A DNA stretch of 50,440 bases. It comes from a virus. Location: positions 1 through 50,440 of IMG/VR virus record IMGVR_UViG_3300010354_000130, one strand, 5' to 3'. Below, in pieces: positions 45,575 through 50,440 of this stretch (position 1 is its first letter; every line of letters starts with the position of its first letter). The notes beneath the pieces are model-generated. The model worked only from the letters and a program-made list of their open reading frames with translations, was not told the origin of the DNA and did not search any database. The translations under genes and the position numbers were made by a program.

Positions 45575-45754
45575 CTCTGCCACGATAATCTTGCAAACAT
45601 GTATCAGACGAATTTCGCCATGATGCATCACTACAAGTATTCGCTGACGGAGTTAGAAAACATGTTTCCGTGGGAAAGAGAGATATATGTCACGCTTCTC
45701 TCCAGGCATATCAAGGAAGAGAATGAGCGCATGAAGCAGCAGAGAGCAAGATAG
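45572..45754 (+). CDS. Small tail protein (gp51 / tail assembly chaperone position)
   Basis: 60 aa, reading MLCHDNLANMYQTNFAMMHHYKYSLTELENMFPWEREIYVTLL and ending charged (RHIKEENERMKQQRAR), i.e. two helices. Its start codon overlaps the gp26 stop (TGATG) and it lies in the -1 frame of gp26 after a slippery T7 run, so it may be made both separately by reinitiation and as a gp26 fusion. In tailed phages a short -1 frameshift extension immediately before the tape measure gene is the tail assembly chaperone arrangement. T4 gene 51, a larger hub-assembly factor, is its positional analogue. No sequence match to T4 gp51 seen. Confidence 0.72.
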   Translation: MLCHDNLANMYQTNFAMMHHYKYSLTELENMFPWEREIYVTLLSRHIKEENERMKQQRAR

Positions 45755-45756
45755 AG

Positions 45757-47715
45757 ATGGCTCTACCAAATCCAAATCCAAACCAACAGCCCCCACAGTT
45801 TGGGGCATCATATCAACCATTCAGCGTGAGAGAATCAATAGGAACTCGCTCATCGGCTGCTTTCCTACAGGCACAATCAGCATTATTCTCAAGGACTCTT
45901 CTTAGGCTTATTCCTGGTTCTGGTGTATTGAGCGAAAGAGCGGACTTGAAGAGACGCGAGATGTATGAGCAAAAGGGAAGAGATCCGAACACAGGAAGAA
46001 AACTCACCAAGGATGAGATTGCGGAGAAGGAAGCAAGAAAATATGATCGCGGCGCGCTCGGTGAAATACGCGATCTTTATGTCAATGAGTATCAAGACAG
46101 CGGAGTTCCAGTCTTCGTCAAGCCAGATACCGATGCTTGGTTCCTCCTTGAGAGAATGGAGATCATTCTCACCGACATCAAGAATGCGCTCACGGCTGGT
46201 GGAATGGGAGTTTTCTCCGTTGGTGGTAACTATGCCTCAAACATGGCAGGATCATCTGAAATTCTTGATCCTGATGGCGATCCAGGAAACCTGACTCTTG
46301 CAGATGTTCCTACTCCAAATGATGAAAGAGAACTTGCAAGACAGGAAGCGATGGACGAGAGGGAGCGCGAGGACGACGAGGATCAACTTGAGGCAGAGGA
46401 AAGACAGCAGGGATTCTTCAGCAAACTATTCGGTAGTCTGAGAGGCAAAGAGGAAGATAGCAGTAATAGTTTATTCGGCAGTGTACTATCCGCTTTATCA
46501 GGTCTTGGAAGTCTCATATCCGATCTGTTCGCCAAGTACATTGGTGGCATGCTCATTGGAAAACTTCTTGGTGGCGGTGGCTTAGGAGGAGCGGGTGGCT
46601 TGGGTGGTCGATTGAAGGGTGTGGTCTCGGGTGCAGGTAGGATGATCGGTGGTGCGGGAAGAGCAATTGGCTCGGCAATAGCAGGATCAGCCGCAGGAAA
46701 AACATTCGCACAGGCAGGTGGAGAGATTGCAAAGGGTGCAAGGGCAACTGGCGGTGCCATCGCCCGCGCAGGAAGCGCAATCGCTGGTTATGGAGGCAAG
46801 GCACTTGGTGCAGTGAAGGCAGTGGGATCTGACTTGCTGGCATCAAGAGCCAGAAGTGGAGGAGGATTCCTCAGCAGGGCTTTCAATGCAGTCAAGGACA
46901 CTGCCACCAAACTGAATCCAACAAAGGCAATCACAGGTTTCGTATCAAAGAATGCTGGTAAGTTGCTCAAGGGTCTGACAAGCGTGCCTGGTCTCAGTGC
47001 AGCCATCTCTGGTGTCATTGGTGCATTGAACATACGGAGCATTGCAAATGATGTGTCATTATCGATTGATGAAAAGAAGGAAGCAATAGGAAAGGAACTC
47101 GGTGCAGTTCTTGGTAGTGCAATCGGATCAATCGGTGGTGGTGCGCTTGGTTCACTGCTGCCTATTCCAGGAATAGGAACTATTCTAGGAACATTCGGTG
47201 GAGGATGGGTCGGTGAGAAGGTAGGCGAGGCTCTTGCAGAGGCGATTGGACCAAGAGGAATCTATGATTTCGTTGAGTCGATACCAGGAATCGGCAATCT
47301 TGTTGCAATTGATGGCGATTCGGCTGATGGAAAGGCAGAAGCAAAAGCAGATGCTGCTGCCGAAGCACAGAAAACAGGAGATCAAACAACCGACCCCCTC
47401 AATGCAGAGACTCCAAGCAGCGCACCCGTGATAAGCACTCCTGCTGCATCGATGGCTCCACCACCGCCAGCAACCGTTCCACTCTCATCGGGAGAAGGAA
47501 TGTCAACGGCACCGATGGATATTCCATCCTCGGCGGCAGAGAATGCAGCACTCAAGACCGCACCACCAATAATCGCACCCACGAACAATACCGTGGCAAA
47601 TGTGAGCAACAACAACAGTGCAACTTTCGTCGGTCCCGTGACGGCATCGCGAGGAACAGGAATCGACATGGATTCGGGTTACAATGGAAGCGGGTTTAGG
47701 CTGTCCCTGACATGA
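45757..47715 (+). CDS. Probable tail tape-measure protein (gp29 position)
   Basis: 652 aa (T4 gp29 is 590 aa). N-terminal 200 residues are charged and helical; residues about 255-340 and 420-510 are very Gly/Ala-rich with hydrophobic zipper-like stretches (GGMLIGKLLGGGGLGGAGG..., GSAIGSIGGGALGSLLPIPGIGTILG, IYDFVESIPGIGNLVAIDG) able to insert in a membrane, a usual feature of tape measures and of proteins released through the tail. It follows gp26 and the small gene, the T4 order 51-27-28-29. The C-terminus (540-640) is Ala/Pro/Thr/Ser-rich with a few Asn runs. No identifiable lysozyme or protease domain is visible. Confidence 0.58.
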   Translation: MALPNPNPNQQPPQFGASYQPFSVRESIGTRSSAAFLQAQSALFSRTLLRLIPGSGVLSERADLKRREMYEQKGRDPNTGRKLTKDEIAEKEARKYDRGALGEIRDLYVNEYQDSGVPVFVKPDTDAWFLLERMEIILTDIKNALTAGGMGVFSVGGNYASNMAGSSEILDPDGDPGNLTLADVPTPNDERELARQEAMDEREREDDEDQLEAEERQQGFFSKLFGSLRGKEEDSSNSLFGSVLSALSGLGSLISDLFAKYIGGMLIGKLLGGGGLGGAGGLGGRLKGVVSGAGRMIGGAGRAIGSAIAGSAAGKTFAQAGGEIAKGARATGGAIARAGSAIAGYGGKALGAVKAVGSDLLASRARSGGGFLSRAFNAVKDTATKLNPTKAITGFVSKNAGKLLKGLTSVPGLSAAISGVIGALNIRSIANDVSLSIDEKKEAIGKELGAVLGSAIGSIGGGALGSLLPIPGIGTILGTFGGGWVGEKVGEALAEAIGPRGIYDFVESIPGIGNLVAIDGDSADGKAEAKADAAAEAQKTGDQTTDPLNAETPSSAPVISTPAASMAPPPPATVPLSSGEGMSTAPMDIPSSAAENAALKTAPPIIAPTNNTVANVSNNNSATFVGPVTASRGTGIDMDSGYNGSGFRLSLT

Positions 47716-48091
47716 TGTTCATGTCGAACTCATGAATGCCATCGTCCATCGTGTAGCAGATGCGATCAAACACCTTGCCACACCAAGGCATGCACTTGGG
47801 ACAAGGGCGAGATATGCGCATCTGCCCGAATGAGTTGAACCTAAAGTTCCACAACTCAAGCCCATCCCTGCGATCACACTTGAGGAATGCATCAAGTTCA
47901 GAATGCACTTCCCCAAACAGGTAGCCGTGCTTGACGGCAAGCGGGTGCGTCTTGAATCTATTGATGCCAACGGCAAGAATCTTGTTCTTGTGCATGATGA
48001 TGCTGCAATGCTTCTTGCGGCGTGGAATCTCCATGCACTTCTCATAGGCAAACGAGATCAACTTCTGATGTTTCGCGGGTTCCAGGATCAT
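47696..48091 (-). CDS. Cytidine/dCMP deaminase-like zinc protein
   Basis: 131 aa. Two zinc signature motifs of the cytidine deaminase-like fold are complete: H63-S-E65 (with Glu as proton shuttle) in YLFGEVHSELDAFLKC, and P96-C97-P98-K99-C100 in ISRPCPKCMPWCGK. The beginning (EPAKHQKLISFAYEKCMEIPRRKKHCSIIMHKNKILAVGINRF) is the usual helix-strand-strand start of this fold. Substrate (free dCMP, cytidine, or nucleic acid base) is not decidable; phage dCMP deaminases supply dUMP for dTMP. The 3' end overlaps the convergent tape-measure gene by 20 bp, and it is read away from the early genes. Confidence 0.75.
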   Translation of the reverse strand: MILEPAKHQKLISFAYEKCMEIPRRKKHCSIIMHKNKILAVGINRFKTHPLAVKHGYLFGEVHSELDAFLKCDRRDGLELWNFRFNSFGQMRISRPCPKCMPWCGKVFDRICYTMDDGIHEFDMNIMSGTA

Positions 48092-48097
48092 CTTAGT

Positions 48098-48250
48098 TTA
48101 TTCCCTGATCAACTGGGACACACTATCTAGATCGGGCATTGAAGACTCCACCGTAACATTCTTTTCGAATCCAAAAGAAACTTTGGACTGCTCTCTTGCA
48201 CACGACGATGTAAGAATACTCGCAAGGAAACAGGAGTCAAGCAAGTTCAT
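48098..48250 (-). CDS. Possible small unknown gene upstream of the deaminase-like gene
   Basis: A 50-codon frame from ATG 48250 to TAA at 48098, ending 6 bp before the deaminase-like ATG. It reads MNLLDSCFLASILTSSCARE and ends DLDSVSQLIRE, with no known motif. Fit between the promoter region and the next gene is good, but the ribosome-binding site is poor (CTTTG before ATG) and composition is unremarkable, so it may be leader sequence. Confidence 0.35.
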   Translation of the reverse strand: MNLLDSCFLASILTSSCAREQSKVSFGFEKNVTVESSMPDLDSVSQLIRE

Positions 48251-48293
48251 CAAAGGAAACTTTCAACCGTCAAAGAATCTGTTGACAAACTAC

Positions 48294-48321
48294 TTGACTT
48301 CGTTTGGGGACATTCTATATT
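48294..48321 (+). promoter_or_regulatory. Sigma70-type promoter for the 48376-49077 genes
   Basis: TTGACT (48294-48299) and TATATT (48316-48321) are separated by 16 bp, in the intergenic stretch 48251-48375 before the AAAGGAG-equipped gene at 48376. TTGACA also occurs at 48282-48287 but its spacing to the -10 is 28 bp. The two-box pattern with near-consensus hexamers suggests host RNA polymerase recognition, i.e. early or middle expression. Confidence 0.6.
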
Positions 48322-48375
48322 TGTCTTCGTGCAGAGAGCATAGATAGGAAGTTCGTGCATTTAAAGGAGATGACA

Positions 48376-48792
48376 ATGAAGATGAGTCTAGATCATACAT
48401 TCGTGGCAGCATTCGGAACCTTCATGAGTTCCCTCAAGCAGATCGTGGCAGACAAGACCGCCAACATTCAGACCCCGCAGGGTACGAGCGTATGGGAGGT
48501 CTCCTATGAGGAGGGATACAAGTATGTGCGTGTCGTTCTTACAAGCGAGTCGCCCAACGGCACCAAGCAGAAGACTGCATGGGGCTTCATCGACAAGCGC
48601 AGCGGCGATATCTTCCGCAGTGCGAGTTGGAAGGCTCCCTCCCTCAATCACATCCGTGGAAACATCTTTGACGAGAACAACGGTCTGAAGAATGTCCACT
48701 GGACTGGTCCTGCGTACATATGGGAGATCAACGGAAAGGAGAAGGAAGAGACAGTCACCACAACCACCGCACCCGCAACGGAGGTGGTCTGA
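48376..48792 (+). CDS. Conserved phage protein of unknown function (138 aa)
   Basis: I chose the ATG at 48376 because AAAGGAG (48363-48369) lies 6 nt before it; ATGs at 48370 (too close) and 48382 are alternatives. 138 aa, starting MKMSLDHTFVAAF. The middle region VWEVSYEEGYKYVRVVLTSESPNGTKQKTAWGFIDKRSGDIFRSASWKAPSLNHIRGNIFDENNGLKNVHWTGPAYIWEI follows a pattern recurring in phage unknowns (AWGFID...GDIF...ASWKAP...RGNI), so this is a conserved domain without known role. C-terminal tail is Thr/Ala-rich. Driven by the promoter at 48294. Confidence 0.72.
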   Translation: MKMSLDHTFVAAFGTFMSSLKQIVADKTANIQTPQGTSVWEVSYEEGYKYVRVVLTSESPNGTKQKTAWGFIDKRSGDIFRSASWKAPSLNHIRGNIFDENNGLKNVHWTGPAYIWEINGKEKEETVTTTTAPATEVV

Positions 48793-49077
48793 ATGTTTCG
48801 CCTTCACATCGACATTCCTCTTCCCTATACTGAGGAAGAAGCCGCGAAGATGGCAAAAGCCATCATTGCAACTTTAGATCCCAACAAACTTGATGTCTAT
48901 TGCATCAACTACCGACTCGGGCATGATGAGGATCGGCAGAAGTCCAACTATCTCGACAAGAACGAGAATGGGCATGTCAGCAACAAGAAGGGTAAGATTC
49001 TGTTCAAGAAAGATTCTTCGGATGTTTCAAAGATTCATTCATGGGATGCATTGACACCGACCGATGATGTCGTATAG
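48793..49077 (+). CDS. Unknown small protein (94 aa) following the conserved gene
   Basis: The ATG directly follows the TGA of the previous gene (48790-48792), so translation is presumably coupled. Reads MFRLHIDIPLPYTEEEAAKMAKAIIATLDPNKLDVYCINYRLGHDEDRQKSNYLDKNENGHVSNKKGKILF; beta-alpha-beta start, acidic C-terminus (DSSDVSKIHSWDALTPTDDVV). No family recognised. The last codons contain the -10 box of the tRNA promoter. Confidence 0.6.
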   Translation: MFRLHIDIPLPYTEEEAAKMAKAIIATLDPNKLDVYCINYRLGHDEDRQKSNYLDKNENGHVSNKKGKILFKKDSSDVSKIHSWDALTPTDDVV

Positions 49078-49078
49078 T
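49051..49078 (+). promoter_or_regulatory. Strong sigma70-type promoter upstream of the tRNA cluster
   Basis: Consensus -35 TTGACA (49051-49056) and TATAGT (49073-49078) with a 16-bp spacer, overlapping the end of the 94-aa gene. Predicted start near 49085, about 9 nt before the first tRNA, so tRNA processing begins close to the transcript end. Confidence 0.7.
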
Positions 49079-49093
49079 TAAGGAGTCAAGAAC

Positions 49094-49168
49094 GCGCCGT
49101 GGGAGGTCTTGGCATCCTCAGCCTGATTTATAACCAGGTAAGACTAGGTTCGAATCCTAGACGGCGTA
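49094..49168 (+). tRNA. tRNA, probably tRNA-Ile (anticodon UAU)
   Basis: 75 nt. Acceptor arm GCGCCGT pairs with ACGGCGT (one G-U at 1:72) and the discriminator is A. D-arm stem GAGG/CCTC with GG-containing loop and T-arm CTAGG/CCTAG with loop TTCGAAT are perfect. The anticodon arm is weaker: CCTGA/CCAGG with an A-C apposition next to the loop and a loop TTTATAA that would place UAU at 34-36 (Ile, AUA codons); two connecting nucleotides lie before it. An alternative pairing leaves a 9-nt loop. So the tRNA is secure, its identity less so. No CCA encoded. Confidence 0.65.
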
Positions 49169-49234
49169 TTGTGAGCGAGATGGCTTGGATCAGTCTCTTG
49201 CTCGGTTTCAAGTGTGATCCATGGAGATTATGAC

Positions 49235-49531
49235 ATGTTTGACAAGAATAGCGTGTTCAAGAGCGTTGCAGTCCTGTCCGCACTCGGCTTTGTTGCCTTC
49301 TCGTTCCTCTTCCCTGAGATCGCGAATGCACAGATGAAGGCGAACTTCTGCCTCATCGTTGGTCTTGGCTCCCTTGCCATCTACTTCTACACGAAGGGAA
49401 GCAACGAGGTCGAGTTCAATGAGCGTGACAGCGTGTACCGTCACATCGACAGCGTCACGGATGGGCTTCAGCGTCAGATCGATGACATTCATCGCGAACT
49501 TGACTGCTGCAAGAAGCAGAAGAGCAAGTGA
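49235..49531 (+). CDS. Small membrane protein with C-terminal coiled coil (98 aa)
   Basis: Start at ATG 49235, 8 nt after GGAG (49223-49226). Two hydrophobic segments, about 9-28 (VFKSVAVLSALGFVAFSFLF) and 37-53 (NFCLIVGLGSLAIYFYT), then a hydrophilic C-terminal domain (about 55-98) with heptad-like spacing (VYRHIDSVTDGLQRQIDDIHRELDCC). The first segment could alternatively be a cleaved signal (EIANA site). A membrane-anchored coiled-coil oligomer is inferred; I see no family signature. It sits between the first tRNA and the tRNA cluster, on the same strand. Confidence 0.6.
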   Translation: MFDKNSVFKSVAVLSALGFVAFSFLFPEIANAQMKANFCLIVGLGSLAIYFYTKGSNEVEFNERDSVYRHIDSVTDGLQRQIDDIHRELDCCKKQKSK

Positions 49532-49607
49532 GTAGAGGGGTGTCTGTCTACCCTACCCACAAGTGACAGCAGAGGGGCGCGCAATTCTGCGAATCACGCG
49601 CTTTGGT

Positions 49608-49679
49608 GCGAATGTAACTCAGCGGTAGAGTCTCGGTTTTCCAAACCGATGGTCGTGGGTTCGAATCCCATCGTTCGCT
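49608..49679 (+). tRNA. tRNA-Gly (anticodon UCC)
   Basis: 72 nt. Acceptor GCGAATG/CGTTCGC, D-stem with ACTC/GAGT and a GCGGTA loop, anticodon stem TCGGT/ACCGA with loop TTTCCAA (UCC), T-arm GTGGG/CCCAT-type with loop TTCGAAT, discriminator T. GGA is the cognate codon. No CCA encoded. Confidence 0.93.
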
Positions 49680-49684
49680 TTCAT

Positions 49685-49776
49685 GCGTAGTATCAGTCGA
49701 GTAGCGCACTCGGAGGCTCATCTAGGATTGCAATGTATATTGCAATTGAGAAAGGGTTCAAGTCCCTCACTACGCT
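49685..49776 (+). ncRNA. tRNA-like element lacking a canonical anticodon arm
   Basis: A perfect 7-bp acceptor-type stem (GCGTAGT with ACTACGC) and an adjoining T-arm (GGG/CCC core, loop TTCAAGT) are tRNA-like. The 60 nt between acceptor and T-arm hold a 5-bp hairpin (TCGAG/CTCGG, loop TAGCGCA) and a 7-bp hairpin (ATTGCAA/TTGCAAT with a 6-nt loop TGTATA). Scanning every 5-bp stem with a 7-nt loop gave only the former, whose loop lacks U33. Could be a degenerate class II tRNA, a tRNA-like stable RNA or a mis-fold. Confidence 0.5.
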
Positions 49777-49778
49777 TT

Positions 49779-49841
49779 TGCAATCTCATGAGGCTACTAC
49801 CCTTCAATGCCCGTTGGACTTGCAACGGTCATGAGATTGCA
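49779..49841 (+). ncRNA. Structured RNA element, long stem with nested hairpin
   Basis: A perfect 13-bp stem (TGCAATCTCATGA at 49779-49791 with TCATGAGATTGCA at 49829-49841) encloses a 6-bp hairpin (CCGTTG/CAACGG at 49811-49816 and 49823-49828, loop GACTTG), stacked on its 3' side, and a 19-nt single-stranded bulge on the 5' side. It lies between tRNA genes, so it would be in the same transcript. It has no T-tract after it, so it is unlikely to be a rho-independent terminator. Confidence 0.5.
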
Positions 49842-49846
49842 TTTAT

Positions 49847-49917
49847 TGTCCGATTGTGTAACGGTAGCACAAGAGATTCTGGTTCTCTTTGTCCTAGTTC
49901 GAATCTAGGTCGGACAA
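49847..49917 (+). tRNA. tRNA-Gln (anticodon CUG)
   Basis: 71 nt. Acceptor TGTCCGA/TCGGACA (T1-A72, usual for tRNA-Gln), discriminator A; D-stem GTGT/GCAC, anticodon stem AGAGA/TCTCT with loop TTCTGGT giving CUG, T-arm CCTAG/CTAGG with loop TTCGAAT. No CCA encoded. Confidence 0.9.
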
Positions 49918-49920
49918 CTT

Positions 49921-50001
49921 GGTTGTGTACTCAAGTGGCAACGAGGGCAGACTGTAAATCTGCTGACATAGTCTTCGGGGGTTCGAGTCCCTCCGCAACC
50001 A
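49921..50001 (+). tRNA. tRNA-Tyr (anticodon GUA), class II
   Basis: 81 nt. Acceptor GGTTGTG/CGCAACC, anticodon stem GCAGA/TCTGC with loop CTGTAAA (GUA), an extended variable arm (TGACATAGTCTTC) as in bacterial tRNA-Tyr, and T-arm GGGGG/CCCTC-type with loop TTCGAGT; discriminator A. Only 3 nt separate it from tRNA-Gln. Confidence 0.93.
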
Positions 50002-50006
50002 TTCAA

Positions 50007-50078
50007 GCCGCCATAGTATAAAGGCTATTACCGTTGATTTGTAATCATCAAATCTGAGTTCGATTCTCAGTGGTGGCT
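50007..50078 (+). tRNA. tRNA-Thr (anticodon UGU)
   Basis: 72 nt. Acceptor GCCGCCA/TGGTGGC (one G-U), anticodon arm GTTGA/TCATC with one U-U apposition and loop TTTGTAA (UGU), T-arm CTGAG/CTCAG with loop TTCGATT, discriminator T. The D-stem is weak (GTA/TAC). No CCA encoded. Confidence 0.87.
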
Positions 50079-50083
50079 TTAAA

Positions 50084-50119
50084 GGTAGACCACTCCTATA
50101 TATTACTAGGAGGTCTACC
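50084..50119 (+). promoter_or_regulatory. Hairpin sequestering the HNH ribosome-binding site
   Basis: GGTAGAC (50084-50090) pairs with GTCTACC (50113-50119), and CTCCTA (50093-50098) with TAGGAG (50107-50112), leaving a 2-nt bulge and an 8-nt loop TATATTAC. The 3' arm contains AGGAGG (50108-50113), the Shine-Dalgarno of the gene starting at 50121. Ribosome access is therefore blocked when the hairpin forms. Confidence 0.75.
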
Positions 50120-50120
50120 A

Positions 50121-50440
50121 ATGAAAGAATCAGTCTGTGTGTGTTGTCAAAGTTCCTTTAAATACAAACCCGCCGCATCTCTTGGTAAGTATTGTTCCAA
50201 TGCTTGTCAACACAAACACCAACTCAAAGTAAGAATAGACTCTTGGCTGAATGGTGATAAATCAATCTCAACCCAAACCATAAAAAAACATCTACTCAAT
50301 GAGAATCCGTCTTGTAGTTCCTGTGGAATATCAAACTGGAATAATCTTCCTCTAGTTTTAGAACTTGAACACAAAGACGGAAATGCAGAAAACAATCAAC
50401 CATCAAATGTATGTCTAATCTGCCCCAATTGCCACTCGCA
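50121..50440 (+). CDS. HNH endonuclease (3' truncated by window end)
   Basis: 106 complete codons before the window edge. ATG at 50121 is 7 nt after AGGAGG. An N-terminal zinc-binding part (CVCC ... YCSNAC, Cys6/Cys9/Cys25/Cys29) precedes a spacer and the HNH core: CSSC (65-68), LELEHKDGNAENN with His84 and Asn88/Asn91-92 candidates, and CLICPNCHS with Cys101/Cys104/His105. This is the usual layout of small homing-type endonucleases in phages. Its codon use is more A/T-rich than the flanking late genes. The segment fits a free-standing homing endonuclease beside the tRNA cluster. Confidence 0.85.
   Translation, partial: MKESVCVCCQSSFKYKPAASLGKYCSNACQHKHQLKVRIDSWLNGDKSISTQTIKKHLLNENPSCSSCGISNWNNLPLVLELEHKDGNAENNQPSNVCLICPNCHS

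Noticed and set aside
46383-46760. Pro/Ala-rich minus-strand reading frame of 125 codons and neighbours
   Set aside because: Antisense shadow of the Gly/Ala-rich tape-measure gene; low-complexity GC-rich codons create long open frames on the opposite strand.
49532-49607. Gene or RNA in the 76 bp between the membrane protein and tRNA-Gly
   Set aside because: Only a weak bulged hairpin (GTAG.GG/CCCTAC) and a GCGCG/CGCGC pairing are seen; no T-tract, no frame, no promoter.
49685-49776. Annotation of the tRNA-like element as tRNA-Tyr (GUA) from the ATGTATA stretch
   Set aside because: The supposed 7-nt loop does not sit on a paired 5-bp stem; the real pairing leaves a 6-nt loop, and a second good tRNA-Tyr exists at 49921.
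49779-49841. Rho-independent terminator of the tRNA operon
   Set aside because: The long stem is not followed by a T-tract and tRNA genes continue 6 bp downstream.
1-50440. CRISPR arrays, insertion sequences, integrase or attachment sites
   Set aside because: No regularly spaced direct repeats, transposase or integrase signatures were seen on reading; the HNH gene at the end is the only mobile-type element.

Overview
The window is a segment of a T4-like myovirus (contractile-tailed phage) genome carrying most of the virion morphogenesis genes. I identify it from the ordered set of T4-type proteins, in T4 numbering: gp23, 22, 21, a gp68-like core protein, 20, 19, 18, 17, 16, 15, 14, 13, then 8, a gp7-position protein, 6, 25, PAAR tip, 5, a gp27-like hub, 53 and 48. 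All of these lie on the minus strand. A short plus-strand block carries 4, a 54-like protein, 26 and a probable tape measure. The tail-fibre content, the gp5 without lysozyme and the DUF4815 baseplate protein resemble marine/environmental T4-like phages more than enteric T4. The host cannot be read from the sequence.

Layout. 1-5674: capsid and portal module (major capsid protein cut by the window edge, scaffold, protease, core protein, portal, tube). 5697-10328: two tandem, clearly paralogous tail sheath genes. 10381-14950: terminase (gp17, gp16), an unlisted-size 50-aa gene, then the neck and tail-completion proteins gp15, gp14 and gp13. 14947-24461: one small unknown gene and five fibre/adhesin-type genes (LamG-like, Ser/Asn-rich, beta-helix, collar-domain and FDIWQRG-type) where T4 has genes 9-12 and wac. 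24463-42786: baseplate module. 42799-47715: plus-strand head-completion, tube-initiator, hub and tape-measure block. It starts 12 bp from the divergent gp48 start and contains a possible programmed -1 frameshift at the end of gp26.

47696-50440 is a different kind of region: a zinc deaminase-like gene, small unknown genes, two good sigma70-type promoters (TTGACT-16-TATATT and TTGACA-16-TATAGT), a tRNA cluster and a partial HNH endonuclease. The cluster holds Ile?, Gly, Gln, Tyr and Thr tRNAs plus two structured non-canonical elements. The endonuclease ribosome-binding site is buried in a 13-bp hairpin. This looks like an early/middle region abutting the late region.

Within the late region the genes are tightly packed. 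Many junctions are ATGA, TGATG, TAATG or ATGGCTGA overlaps, so translation is probably coupled along the assembly operons. Recognisable rho-independent terminators are absent. I found no CRISPR arrays, insertion sequences or attachment sites.
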